Source: Rehmannia glutinosa (lineage: Eukaryota > Streptophyta > Magnoliopsida > Lamiales > Orobanchaceae). From it: a DNA stretch of 64,000 nt. The stretch covers positions 22,672,653 through 22,736,652 of the forward strand of contig CM071935.1 of the NCBI GenBank assembly GCA_016081115.2. Reading direction: 5' to 3'. The position numbers were made by a program, and so were the translations under genes. Below, one piece after another: positions 11,301-21,646 of this stretch. The notes under the pieces were generated by a model. The model was not told where the DNA came from, did no database searches, and saw only the letters and a program-made list of their open reading frames with translations. Each line of letters starts with the position of its first letter. Position 1 is the first letter of the stretch.

Positions 11301-13788
11301 AACCAATCAAGGTCGATAAAGTATTTGTTCAAGTATGTCAATAAAGGAAATGACCGTGTCACCGCATCGTTCTATACGAGTAGCAATGACGAAGAATCTG
11401 GAAAAACTGTTGACGAGGTGAGCATGTATTACGATTGTAGGTATGTTTCGTCTTGCGAGGCAGCATGGAGACTACTGGGATTCGAAATTCAATATAAATA
11501 TCCTCCAGTTGAACGTTTAAGTTTTCATCTTCCCGATGAACAAAGCATTATTTTCTTAGATTCTGAAAGAATATATGACGTTCTTAAGAAGGATTCGGTA
11601 AAAGAAAGTATGATTTTAGCATGGATGGAAGCGAATAAAATCTATCTTGAAGCAAGAGAGCTAACGTACGCTGAAGCTCCCACAAAATTCACGTGGAAAC
11701 CGAATCTCAGAAAATAGAAGCCGAGACAAATTGGCAAATCTATAGGACGGGTTTTTATGTCCCCCCCGGAGCTGGTGATATGTACTATCTGAGGTGTCTT
11801 CTCAATGTTGTTCGTGGAGCAACGTGTCATGACGACTACAAGAAGGTCGATGGTGTTCAACATTCTTCCTATCGAGAGGCTTGCTTTGCTCTAGGATTGT
11901 TAGAAGATGATAGGCAATATATTGATGCCATCAATGAAGCGAGCTCCTGGGCTTCTGCGGAGAATCTTAGAGGTTTATTTGCATCATAGCTTTCGTCCGA
12001 CTCCTTGAGCCGACCAGATAATGTCTGGGACAAATGTTGGGAATTTCTTTCTGATGATATTTTATACAAACGTCGACGCCTTTTACAACATCAGTGTATT
12101 ATTTACCAAAAATTATGTTGATTACTAAAACATTTTTTATTTTTTATAATATTAATTTGTATAAATAATTAGTATTATGATCTTATGAAACAAATTTGGT
12201 TTTGAGTGAGAACGAAATCAAGAATCTTACGTTGTTGGAAATTGAGAAATTATTGCAAAATCTCGGTAGGAGTCTGCGTGATTTTGACTCAATGCCATTT
12301 CCCGATGCTGACACCATTCATAGCAACCGAAATAGACTTATATATGACGAGTTGCGTTATGATCGTGATGTTCTTTTGCAAGAGAACAAAGACCTCATCT
12401 CGAAACTTAACGATGAGCAGCATAAAGTTTACTCAACGATAGTGCGTGTTGTACGATCAAATAAAGGTGGGATGTTCTTTGTCTACGACTATGGAGGAAC
12501 ATGAAAAATATTTTTGTGGAAGGCTTTATCTTCAGGATTGAGGTCGAAAGGAGAAATTGTACTGAATGTTGCATCTAGCGGTATAGCTTCTCTTATATTG
12601 CCCGGTGGGAGGACTGCACATTCGCGATTTGTTATTCCATTGAACCCACATCAGGACTCAACTTGCAATATCAATTAAGGGAGTCCGCTTGCTGAGCTTA
12701 TTATTCATTTTAAACTTATAATTTGGGATGAGGCACCGATGATGCACAAGCATTGCTTCCAGGCATTAGACGAGACTTTACGAGGTCTTTTGAAACTCAT
12801 CGACCCAATGTTGGAACATAAACATTTTGGAGGGAAAACCGTTGTCTTTGGTGGGGATTTTAGACAGATCTTGCCTGTTATTCCCAAGGGAACTCGACAA
12901 GATATTGTTAATGCGTCCATTAACACGTCGTATTTGTGGAAAGACTGCACTGTCCTTAAATTGACTAAGAACATGCGTCTTCAGAACCTTGGTGATAGCA
13001 GTGATTTTAAAGATTTGACCGAATTCTCAGAATGGATCGCAAGCATTGGTGATGGAACAATCGGAGGTTCAAATGATGGTTGTGCCATGATTGATATACC
13101 TGAAGATATCTGGCTTGAATCTTCAGGTGATCCGATTGCAACTATTGTAGAAAGTACTTATCCAATGTTTAAAGACGCCATTGATGATCCGACGTACTTG
13201 AAAGAAAGAGCTATACTAGCTCCTACCTTAAATGTTGTCGAATCTATAAATCAATATATGACGTATTTAAACTCATCGGAGGGCAGACCTATTTGAGTTC
13301 TGACAGCACGTGTAAATCGGATGCTAATGTTGACTTCTTGCATGATCTGCACACTCCTGAATTTTTGAATGGGATAAAATGTTCGGGGTTCCTAATCATG
13401 AGTTGCATTTGAAGGTCGGGACTTGCATTTCTTGAGAAATATGGATCATTCAAATGGACTCTAAGTTATGCCAAGCATGTACTTGAGGCAAAAATATGGA
13501 TCATTCAAATAAAGTTTTGATTGCAGATGACATTGACACGGATCTCAGAATCCCCTTCAAAATCCAACGGAGGCAATTTCCTCTCATTGTATCTTATGCC
13601 ATGACTATAAACAAGAGTTAAGGCCAATTTCTCTCCAATGTCGGTTTGTACTTGAAGAGGCTTGCGATTATACGCATGTTTAGATTACGAATCGTAAGGG
13701 TTTGAAAATATTAGTTTGTGGTGATGACGAATCAAAAAATAAACAAACGATGAATGTTGTGTATGAAGAAGTATTCGAAAATTTGTAA
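8399..13788 (+). pseudogene. Helitron Rep-helicase (RepHel) transposase gene, multi-exon, inactivated
   Basis: The encoded protein nicks DNA with an HUH Rep domain and unwinds it with a PIF1-type helicase during rolling-circle transposition. Approximate exons are 8399-8636, 8810-8929, 9030-9256, 9360-9795, 9874-10798, 10879-about 12090 and about 12196-13788. The N-terminal zinc-binding segment is YKCEFCYAVFW plus CCGHG near 9390-9490; the HUH motif is PHAHILVFL at 10914-10940 and the catalytic tyrosines are in YLFKYVNKG at 11322-11348. Helicase motifs include a Walker A region at 12490-12516, IIWDEAPM near 12717, GDFRQILPVI near 12856 and TKNMRL near 12961. Breaks: a frameshift near 10290, stops at 11715, 11987, 12502 (inside Walker A) and 12676, a frameshift near 11760, and several after 13290. 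It is clearly non-functional, but its order matches the family from end to end. Confidence 0.93.
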
Positions 13789-14083
13789 TATGTACAAATA
13801 GTGTTTTAATTTGAAAACATCGTTTGTATTCTTTGTTATTTTTTTTGGACATTACAATTCCGTGTATACATTCAAATTATAATTCGACAAATCATTAACA
13901 TATGAATAACATATCATTTCAAAAATCCAACGGAGGCTAGTTTGATATATAAATATCTTCACTACGAAGTCGAATAATAAAATAAAATTATGTGCCAACA
14001 AAAATAATAAAAAGAGAACAAAACAGCCATGTATTCTGATATATCTTTCATTCTTCATTTTTTTCTTCGTAGAAAGAAAAAAT
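13789..14083. other. Region 3' of the Helitron gene; Helitron end not found
   Basis: I looked here and beyond the following hAT element for a Helitron 3' terminus (short GC-rich hairpin a few bases before CTRR) and could not assign one. The stretch is AT-rich and without coding signal. Bases 14076-14083 (GAAAAAAT) form the left target duplication of the next element. Confidence 0.5.
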
Positions 14084-14743
14084 TAGGGATGGCAATTTGA
14101 GTCGTGTTTAGGTTCGCAGGTCGTGTTGAGACACAATAATTACACAAATTTGGCGGTAGCGAAAATGTTTAACTTCTTAGATCGATGGGTATACAATGTT
14201 TTAATTGACCCGAACACGCCCTGAAATGACCTATATATAATTTTTCAGCCTTGAGTAGACCATCTATTTATTAGGATAAAATGGGAATTTTGATTATTTA
14301 TACATAGAATATTAAAAACATAACGAATTATAATTAAAAAATACAAATCGTAATGTGGTTGATAATAGGCTTATCAGATTAGGCCTATAAGGAGAATGAA
14401 CAAACTACAAACAAGTTGTTTACCTACAATATGTTAATATTTAAACAAATAACGCAAGTAAGTTTAAGAGAGAACACAAACATATGATGCAAATATCAAT
14501 GAAAGGACAATTAATTAACTTACATAAATATCAAAGTAGAATTAATTACAATTTTCTCTTACAAATGGGTTAAACGAGTTAAGAGGGTCATTTCAGGTCA
14601 ATCCAAAAGCGACCCATTTATTATTCGGGTTAATTGAGTCTAACACGATTATGACCCAAATAATAAATGGGTCGACTCTAACCCACTTATATCGTGTTAG
14701 GTTGGGGTCATGTTTTAGAATCGTGTCGGGGATTGCCACCCTA
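14084..14743. mobile_element. Non-autonomous hAT-type element (MITE-like), 660 bp
   Basis: The ends are TAGGGATGGCAAT on the left and ATTGCCACCCTA on the right, the imperfect terminal inverted repeat typical of many plant hAT elements. It is flanked by 8-bp near-identical target duplications, GAAAAAAT (14076-14083) and AAAAAAAT (14744-14751). The inside has no coding potential but carries subterminal repeats related to GACCC and AACACG, plus a 20-bp-arm inverted repeat at 14611-14630 and 14654-14673 with one mismatch. It depends on an hAT transposase supplied elsewhere. Confidence 0.82.
14611..14673. repeat. Inverted repeat inside the hAT-type element
   Basis: The arm GACCCATTTATTATTCGGGT (14611-14630) is matched by its reverse complement with one difference at 14654-14673; the spacer is 23 bp. 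Such internal palindromes with CGGGT/ACCCG words are common near the ends of hAT short elements and may be transposase-binding sites. Confidence 0.75.
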
Positions 14744-15159
14744 AAAAAAATAGTCCTAAAATCAAAGTATTACTAATGTTGTAAAAAACAATTATAAAAA
14801 TATTGTCCTATATGTTTGATGTTTTTACATATATTTTGTTCATCTATCTATCTATATATATAGTAATTAAAAAATTGATTAATTGGGATATATACATCCC
14901 TTACTGATTAATCAAATAAATAATACATTTTAAGCGGATGTTAGCCACTAGTACCATATCATCAATATTTTCTGAAGGCAAAAACTTGTATAGGACCGTT
15001 TTACGTCTAAATTCGTAAGACGGATCCTACTTACCCGACCCGCTTTCCATACCTGCCCAGATTCAGTTTTTTATTTTAATTTCTTTTTATTTTCGATTTC
15101 AAACTAGGGTTTTTTCATTGTTATTTCCCGTTTTTCTTCTTTTTATTATGTGTGTGTTG

Positions 15160-15245
15160 CTGATGCTCTTTCTTCTTCTTCTTCTTCTTTTGTTGTTGTT
15201 GCTTCTTCTTCTTCTTCTTCATCTTCTTCTTCTCGATTCTTCTTC
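15160..15245. repeat. (CTT)n-type microsatellite
   Basis: An imperfect CTT/GTT run lies near the left inner edge of the TIR element. It makes artefactual leucine/serine-rich reading frames in all forward frames. The matching right side carries a GA run instead. Confidence 0.85.
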
Positions 15246-15819
15246 GTCTCTTTTCATTTCCTCTCGCTTCTTCTTGCTTTATATTTTTGTCGTTCTTGGC
15301 TTTGGTTTTTCCTCGTTTCGTCTCTTCCAAATTATTGCATCAATTTGTAATAAAATATCAATTTGAGATAAAATTTGATTATAAATATGTGGACATTGAT
15401 GCTTTAAAGTGCTAGAAATTGACGTAAAAGTATTAATAATTGCCTTAAAAGTATTTATTTTTATGTCAATATATTTCAACATTATATCACTCTACATTTA
15501 GATCTTTGAAGCTTAAAGTATCCGACATTGCATTAAAAGTATCATAAATCATCTTAAAAGTATCAGTTTGTAAGAAAGTTTGTGTATACAAATCTTTGAA
15601 TACTGATGCTTGAAAGTATCGGAAATTACCTTAAATATGTTAGATAAATGTTTTTATCATGATTTTGATGATTTTGTTCAAATGAGTTTTTAAACCAAAA
15701 CAATGTCCCTAAATGTTGTCTAAATACTTCCGATCAATTTAAAATGTTTTTACTATTTTTCGGAGTATTTTTTGGAGTTTATTTTCGATAAAAAATTGGA
15801 CAACACATTTGTTTCAGGC

Positions 15820-16056
15820 TCGACCGGTCGCCTTATAGGGCAACCCGTACCTGAGTTGAGTTTTGAAATAGAAAAAGGGACGTAGAAAAAAAAATGAGGG
15901 GAGGCGGCCCTGGTCGACCAGGTGGTCGACCGGTGAGGGAGGGCGACCGTGCACGGGAGTGCCCTCTTGAAGCCTATCTTCTCTGTTTCGTATTTTAAAC
16001 ACCCCCAACCGGTCATGGTCTAGGGCGACCGGTCACACCCCCCTCCGACCGGTCCC
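15820..16056 (+). promoter_or_regulatory. U3 cluster of GACCGGTC palindromes, element A 5' LTR
   Basis: Copies or near copies of the palindrome occur near 15821, 15926, 16007, 16027 and 16046, mostly followed by CCC or GCC. The cluster sits 230 to 460 bp upstream of the TATA box, where enhancer-type sites of an LTR promoter belong. Binding by a host factor is inference. Confidence 0.5.
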
Positions 16057-16282
16057 CCTGTGTAAAAATCGCAGAAATTCAATTTCAAACTTATCTCTCT
16101 GCTTGACGGCCGCACACCACTGTTTTATCGGCAAACTATCTCATTGCATTTTTGCATGACTTTTCCCTATTTTGTGGGACTGATTTCTAACAGCTATATT
16201 GATGATTTTAAATGGTTTATTTTGCAGCAAATCACTCCCCAAGGAGGAGCCTATGTCTGGAAATCAAAGCCAAGGCCTCTCC

Positions 16283-16290
16283 TATAAATA
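16283..16290 (+). promoter_or_regulatory. TATA box of element A 5' LTR
   Basis: TATAAATA in the context CCTATAAATAGAGG. The same box is found at the equivalent place in the other LTRs of this family (23435, 29424 and 30933 on the plus strand; about 32931 and 39079 on the minus strand), which makes it the likely start of U3-driven transcription. Confidence 0.75.
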
Positions 16291-16513
16291 GAGGCTTCAT
16301 TCAAGCAACAAGATACAACACTCTATAGAAGCAAAGATCAAACAAGCAAACACTTTCATATATCTTGTTGTATTAGCCTTAGCACTTTCACTTGCACAAA
16401 TTTGAGGTCTAGGCTTTCAATTATTGATTACACTTGTACTCATATTGTATCATTCATCATTGAGTTGTAATCTTGATTTTTTGGTCATCATTCAACACAG
16501 GACATCCTTGTGA

Positions 16514-16675
16514 GTATTCTTGTGGTAAGAATACACTTGGGTGATCTAGGTGATAGGTGTTTGAAGGTTGTGGTAATCTTCAAAGGTGTTGTAAGAGGGT
16601 TGTGGTAATCCTCAAGGTGGTGTAAGAGGGTTGTGGTAATCCTCAAGGTGTTGCAAGAGGGTTGTGGTAATCCTC
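16514..16675 (+). repeat. Array of five GTGGT-loop hairpins in the R region (element A 5' LTR)
   Basis: Five short inverted repeats all have the loop GTGGT. Stems are GTATTCTT/AAGAATAC (16514-16534), TTTGAAGGTT/AATCTTCAAA (16560-16584) and three GAGGGTT/AATCCTC copies at 16595, 16626 and 16657, spaced exactly 31 bp. Imperfect positions are G-T, which would be G-U pairs in RNA. The array lies between the TATA box and AATAAA, so it should be in R and thus at both ends of the RNA. Confidence 0.8.
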
Positions 16676-16871
16676 AAGGTGTTGTATTATTAATTTTGAT
16701 AATTAATAAAATCTTTTTTTTTTGAAATCCATCCCGGATATACTGGGGTGGTAGAGGATAAGGCCCTAGGTGGGTTGAACCTCTTTAAATCGAAGTGTGC
16801 TATTTAGTTTCTTCTCTTAGCATTTCGTCTTTGCTTGAATTTTCGAAAAAGAGGGCAAAATCTGAAAAACC

Positions 16872-16903
16872 GAGATAATCTATTCACCCCCCTCTAGATT
16901 ATC
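16872..16903 (+). promoter_or_regulatory. U5 inverted repeat next to the primer site
   Basis: GATAATCTA and TAGATTATC are perfect inverted repeats around a C-rich loop, about 20 bp before the LTR end. The structure is conserved in the LTRs of F and B. A U5 stem beside the primer site is known to matter for reverse-transcription start in retroviruses; the same role here is inference. Confidence 0.6.
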
Positions 16904-16924
16904 ATAGCCAATTGGACTAACAAG

Positions 16925-16937
16925 TGGTATCAAAGCC
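16925..16937 (+). other. Primer binding site (tRNA-iMet type) of element A
   Basis: TGGTATCAAAGCC begins two bases after the 5' LTR. It resembles the complement of the 3' end of plant initiator tRNA-Met (usually TGGTATCAGAGC), the usual primer of copia elements. Confidence 0.85.
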
Positions 16938-16978
16938 AAACTCTTTGGCTAGCTCGTTCGAGTAAAGAGGAAAGATCC

Positions 16979-18760
16979 ATGGCTACAAATGATGCTTATC
17001 TCACCACCGGCGCCTCCACCAACAAGCCTCCACTATTCGACGCCAACAACTACGCATTTTAGAAAGACCGTATGGAGTGCTTCCTACAAGGGTGTGGGTT
17101 CGACATTTGGAATGTGGTCATTGAAGGAGTTGATCAACCAACCAATAAATCGGAGGATGGCACCTCGGCTCCTAAACCTTTCAAGGAGTTCGATGAAAAC
17201 GACAAAAAGGCTTTTTCTCTAAACGGTAAGGCCTTAAATATTTTGCATTGTTCTCTTACCGCCACCGAGTACAATCGCATAAGAGGCATAAGGTTGGCAC
17301 ATGAGGTTTGGGAAAAATTGGAGACAATCTATGAAGGGACCAAGAAGGTCAAGCAAGCAAGAAAGACCATGCTTGTTAAAGACTTTGAAAACTTTAACAT
17401 GCATGATGGTGAAAGCATCTCCAAGATGGTGGAAAGGCTTGACAATATTGTCAATCCTCTTGTGGCCCTCGGTAAAGTCATCTCCGAAGAAGACAAGGTG
17501 ACTAAGGTATTCAATGCTCTTCCTGGCTCATGGTCCGAAAAAGTGACGGCAATCACGGAGGCACAAAATCTTGAGACACTCAAGTTTGACGAGCTTATTG
17601 GAAACCTCCTCATCTATGAAGTCTATCTCAAGGAGAGGAAAAATTCCAAACCATCCATAAATCAATCGGGTATGCAAATTATTCCTAAAGATCTTTCTTC
17701 TTCTTCTAATAATGCATACTATGATAACGATGATGATGATGAGGAGACGACCGCACTTGTCCGAAAATTTGCAAAATTTGTGAATAAAAATAAAGCAAGA
17801 AACCAAGAGATAATGCTTGCTTTAAATACGGAAAACCTGGGCACTTCATTGCCGATTGCCCAAAACTCAATGAAGAGGAACAAAAGAAAAGGAAGCCACA
17901 CAAAAAAGAAGGCTCTAAATGCGAAGGTTAAAATGTGGGATGAACTACTCGAAACAACCGACGAGGAAGGAGAGACCGAACATGGTCTCATGGCCATAGA
18001 TGATGAAAATAATGAGGTAAGCTCTAATTCTTCTACTTCCTCCATAGTTGATGATTTGCAATGTGATTTTGATGAATTGCAAATTGAGTTTCAAAATTTA
18101 ATTGTTAAATACAAAAATTTGAAAAAGGAGCATAAAGAGCTTAAGGTTAAAAAAGAACAATTATTTACCTCTTATGAATCTCTAGACAAAGCTCATACAC
18201 TTACTCTTACTAGAGTTCACTCTCTTCAAACCGAAAAGGAATTGCTCACAAAAGATATTGAATGTTTGAAAAATGATGTGCATCGTTTCAACATAAGCAC
18301 GGATAAAGTCACAAAAATTTTAGATGCACAAAGAGGTGAGCATTCCAAATTGAGACTTGGTTATAAGCCATTTCAAAGTGTTTTTAAGAAAAATAACCAA
18401 GGTCCGACTTTTGTACGTGCTAGTAGTTCTAATACTCCTACTTGTTTTTATTGTGGCAAAGTTGGACATTATGTTAATAATTGCAAATTGAGAAATAGCT
18501 CTAGACATGTTTGGAGACCCAAAGGTCTCAAGACTAACCCCCATGGACCCCAAAATTATAGGGTACCTAAAAGAAATTCTTTTGTAGGTAATAAGGGCTA
18601 TAACAACAATGGAAGATTCAAAATGGCTCGTGGACAGTGGATGTTCACGCCATATGACCGGGAGGAGAGAACTTTTTACCAACATCAAGCTTCAAGAAGA
18701 GGGTATGGTCATGTTCGGCAATGGCAAAGGAAGAATTCTTGGAAATGGAGAAATTGGTAA
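16979..18760 (+). pseudogene. gag: gag of element A (capsid/nucleocapsid), inactivated
   Basis: Gag packages the element RNA into virus-like particles. The start MATNDAYLTTGAS at 16979 is followed by the copia gag core (FLQGCGFDIWN, then MVERLDNIVNPL near residue 150) and a long Lys/Glu-rich, probably coiled-coil part around 18050-18330. A CCHC zinc knuckle CFYCGKVGHYVNNC lies at 18443-18484. There is a stop at codon 28 (17060-17062, where relatives have Trp). A second knuckle-like motif, CFKYGKPGHFIADC at 17818-17859, is one frame out, so two compensating frameshifts probably surround it (about 17800 and 17930). The open frame after the stop is 562 residues and ends in WKWRNW. Confidence 0.88.
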
Positions 18761-18800
18761 CTCTTCTTCTCTCTTAGTAATGTTCTTTTAGTAGTAGGGC
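18600..18800 (+). pseudogene. pol: Protease segment of element A pol
   Basis: The aspartic protease signature WLVDSGCSRHMTG is readable from about 18627 in a frame different from that of gag, overlapping the end of gag. The catalytic DSG is intact. After MFGNGKGRIL the frame breaks near 18790 before the integrase part. The overlap may reflect frameshift expression or, more simply, decay. Confidence 0.75.
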
Positions 18801-18811
18801 TTAAGTTTAAT

Positions 18812-20170
18812 TTGATAAGTGTTAGTCAACTTTGTGATTCAAATTATGATGTTTCCTTCAATAAAGAAAAATGCCTTATACTTAAAAATGGTGAAATTAT
18901 TTGTGAAGCAAATAGAAAAGACAATCTTTACAAAATTTGTACAAGTGATTTGGTTAGTCAAAATGTTTCTTGTTTAGTCGCCAATAATGATTTAACTAGT
19001 TTATGGCATAGGAGACTTGGACATGTTGGATACAAGAATTTGAAAAATATTTACAAAAACCAACATGTGAAAGGACTACCCAAATTGAATTTTGAAAATC
19101 TTGGCTTATGTGACACTTGTCAAAAGAACAAATTAGTTAAAAGTAGTTTTAAGCCCAAAAATGAAATTTCCACAACCAAATCCCTACAATTGCTTCACCT
19201 TGATTTGTATGGGGATATTGGTACGGCAAGTCTAAGTGGAAAACATTACACTTTCATTATTGTCGATGATTTTTCTAGATATACTTGGGCTCTTTTTTTT
19301 ACCAATAAAAGTGATGCCGTTAATGAGTTTGTTAAGTTGTGTAGACTTATTGAGAATGAAAAGGAAGATACTATTAAGTCTATTCGAAGCGATCGAGGTG
19401 GAGAATTTGATGGTGAATTTAGAGTCTTTTGTGAAACTAAGGGATATGCCCATAATTTTTTGGCTCCAAGGACACCTCAACAAAATGGAGTGGCTGAAAG
19501 AAAAAACCGGACATTACAAGAGATGAGTCGGTCTATGCTCAATGAATTTTCACTTCCAAAATATTTTTGGGCCGAAGCCGTAAGTACCGCTTGCTATGTC
19601 ATTAATCGAGTTTATATTCGTACTAAAATGAATAAAACTCTGTATGAGCTTTGGAATGGTAGAACTCCCAATATTAGTTATTTCAAGATATTTGGTTGTA
19701 AATGCTTTATTTTGAATACCAAGGATCAATTGGACAAACTTGATCCTAAGGCCGGTGAAGGGATATTTATGGGATATTCAACAAAAAGCAAAGCATATCG
19801 GGTTTACAATAAGACTAGTGGGGTTGTTGAAGAATCCATCCATGTCAAATTCAATGAAGCTTCGGGTGTTGAAAGAATACCCAATGATGAAAGTGATGAA
19901 GAGGATATTATTGAACCAATTGTTCAAGTTGATGATCAACCGTCTACATCAAATGATCAACCGTCCACTTCAAATGGTCCTCAAGAAGATAGAGGTGATA
20001 CTTCGGATCTTCCCGTTGCATTGAAATTTAAAGGAGATCACCCAAAAGATCTTATTATTGGTGATCCCCTTGACAAAGTGATGACCAAGAAAATTTTGAG
20101 AAAGCTCTTATTTCTCAAAAGGAGCCTAAAAATGCTAAGGAGGCTATTGAAGATGAGGATTGGTTCTTAG
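18812..20170 (+). pseudogene. pol: Integrase region of element A pol
   Basis: The reading frame of 452 residues starts inside pol. It has the pre-integrase zinc motif (WHRRLGHVG with CDTCQKNK), the catalytic D-D-E set (D in LLHLDLYGDI, D in SDRGGEF, E in QNGVAERKNRT) and the copia integrase C-terminal part (FKIFGCKCF, FMGYS). A short direct repeat (QPSTSN twice) lies near 19940-19975. The frame is lost near 20080-20170, before the reverse transcriptase. The integrase core itself looks undamaged. Confidence 0.92.
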
Positions 20171-21646
20171 AGATGCAAGAGGAGTTGAATCAATTTGAAA
20201 GAAATGATGTATGGGAATTGGTACCTTGTCCTCCATCTCAAACTATTATTGGTACAAAATGGGTATTAGGAACAAACTTGATGATCAAGGCAACATTGTT
20301 CGAAATAAGGCAAGGTTAGTAGCTCAAGGGTATTGTCAAGAAGAAGGTATTGACTATGATGAAACTTTTGCACCCCTAGCACGTTTAGAAGCTATTCGTA
20401 ATTTACTTGCCTATTCTTGTTATAAAAATTTCAAACTTTACCAAATGGATGTTAAATCCGCTTTCTTAAATGGTATTATTCAAGAAGAAGTCTATGTAAA
20501 ACAACCTCCAGGGTTTGAAAATTTTTCTAGGCCTAATGATGTTTATAAACTTAAAAAGGCCTTGTATGGTTTAAAGCAAGCACCCCGTGCATGGTATGAT
20601 AGACTTAGCTCTTTTCTTTTGCAAAATGGTTTTATAAGAGGTAAAGTTGATACAACTCTCTTTGTTTTTGAAAAAGGGCAAGATTGCTTACTTGTGCAAA
20701 TTTATGTTGATGATATTATCTTTGGTGCTACTAATGATTCTTTGTGCAAGAAATTCTCTAAGTTGATGCAAGGTGAATTTGAGATGAGTATGATGGGGGA
20801 GCTCAACTTCTTTCTTAGACTCCAAATTAAGCAATGCCAAGAAGGCATATACATTTCGCAATCAAAATATACAAAAGAACTTTTGAAAAAGTTCGGCATT
20901 GAAGAAGGAAGAACCGTTTCTACTCCCATGGCAACAAATGTCAAAATTGACAAAGATGAAAAAGGCAAGTCCGTGGATGAGTCAAAGTATCGAGGTATGA
21001 TTGGTAGTTTACTTTATTTTACCGCTAATAGACCGGACATTCTTCATGCCGTATGCCTATGTGCTTGTTTTCAAAGCAATCCCAAAGAATCTCATATGAG
21101 TGTCGTTAAAAGGATTTTTCGATATTTGAAAGGCACTATTCAATATGGTTTATTCTATCCAAAGAATGAAAAATTTTCTCTTAAAGGTTATAGTGATTCG
21201 GATTATGCAGGAAATATTGATGATCGGAAAAGTACTTCCGGATCATGTCAATTTTTGGGCGATTGCCTAGTTTCTTAGTTTTCAAAGAAGCAAAATTGTG
21301 TTTCACTTTCAACGGCCGAAGCCGAATATATTTCCGCAGCTTTTTGTTGTACTCAACTTCTTTGGATGAAACAAACCTTAGCGGATTACAAATGCTCTTT
21401 TGAAAACGTTCCTATCTTTTGTGACAATATAACCGCTATAAACATTGCTCAAAACCCGGTTCATCATAACCATACTAAACATATTGTGATTCGACATCAT
21501 TTTCTAAGGATTGTGTTTCTAAACGAAAAATTGATATATCTTTTGTACCATCTCAAGATCAATTGGCGGACATTTTTACAAAACCGCTATCTTCCGAGAC
21601 TTTTGCGTCCATACGAGCTCGGTTAGGTATAATGCATATTGAATGA
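20150..21646 (+). pseudogene. pol: Reverse transcriptase and RNase H region of element A pol
   Basis: RT starts near 20158 (DWFLEMQEEL); a frameshift near 20262 moves it into the frame that holds KARLVAQGYCQEEG, QMDVKSAFLNG, ALYGLKQAPRAWYD and the active site IYVDDIIFG at about 20700. RNase H follows with SDSDYAGN and STAEAEYIS. A TAG at 21276-21278 replaces the Trp normally found before FSKKQ, and a frameshift near 21508 hits the last segment, whose true end (QDQLADIFTKPL, then stop at 21644-21646) is still readable. The catalytic residues of RT are intact. Confidence 0.92.

Larger units (their letters stand above)
15638..16922 (+). repeat. 5' LTR of element A
   Basis: It begins TGTTAGATAAATG and ends TTGGACTAACA, 1285 bp. 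In order it holds a U3 with GACCGGTC palindromes (about 15820-16056), a TATA box at 16283-16290, an array of GTGGT-loop hairpins (16514-16675), a polyadenylation-like AATAAA at 16705-16710 and a 9-bp inverted repeat (GATAATCTA/TAGATTATC) about 20 bp before its end. It is closely similar to the 3' LTR at 30345-31569. Confidence 0.9.

Noticed and set aside
13789..14960. A Helitron 3' end (hairpin before CTRR)
   Set aside because: Several CTAA/CTAG words exist, and a small hairpin GGGATATATACATCCC near 14887, but none has the right spacing, so no end was assigned.
15118..15366. Leucine/serine-rich reading frames on the plus strand and a Lys-rich one on the minus strand
   Set aside because: They are translations of the CTT/GTT microsatellite in the host TIR element; no start context, splice signals or domain.
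16514..16675. Regular short repeats resembling a CRISPR array
   Set aside because: The repeats are hairpins within an LTR, the spacing is short and irregular in F and B, there are no cas genes and the DNA is plant nuclear.
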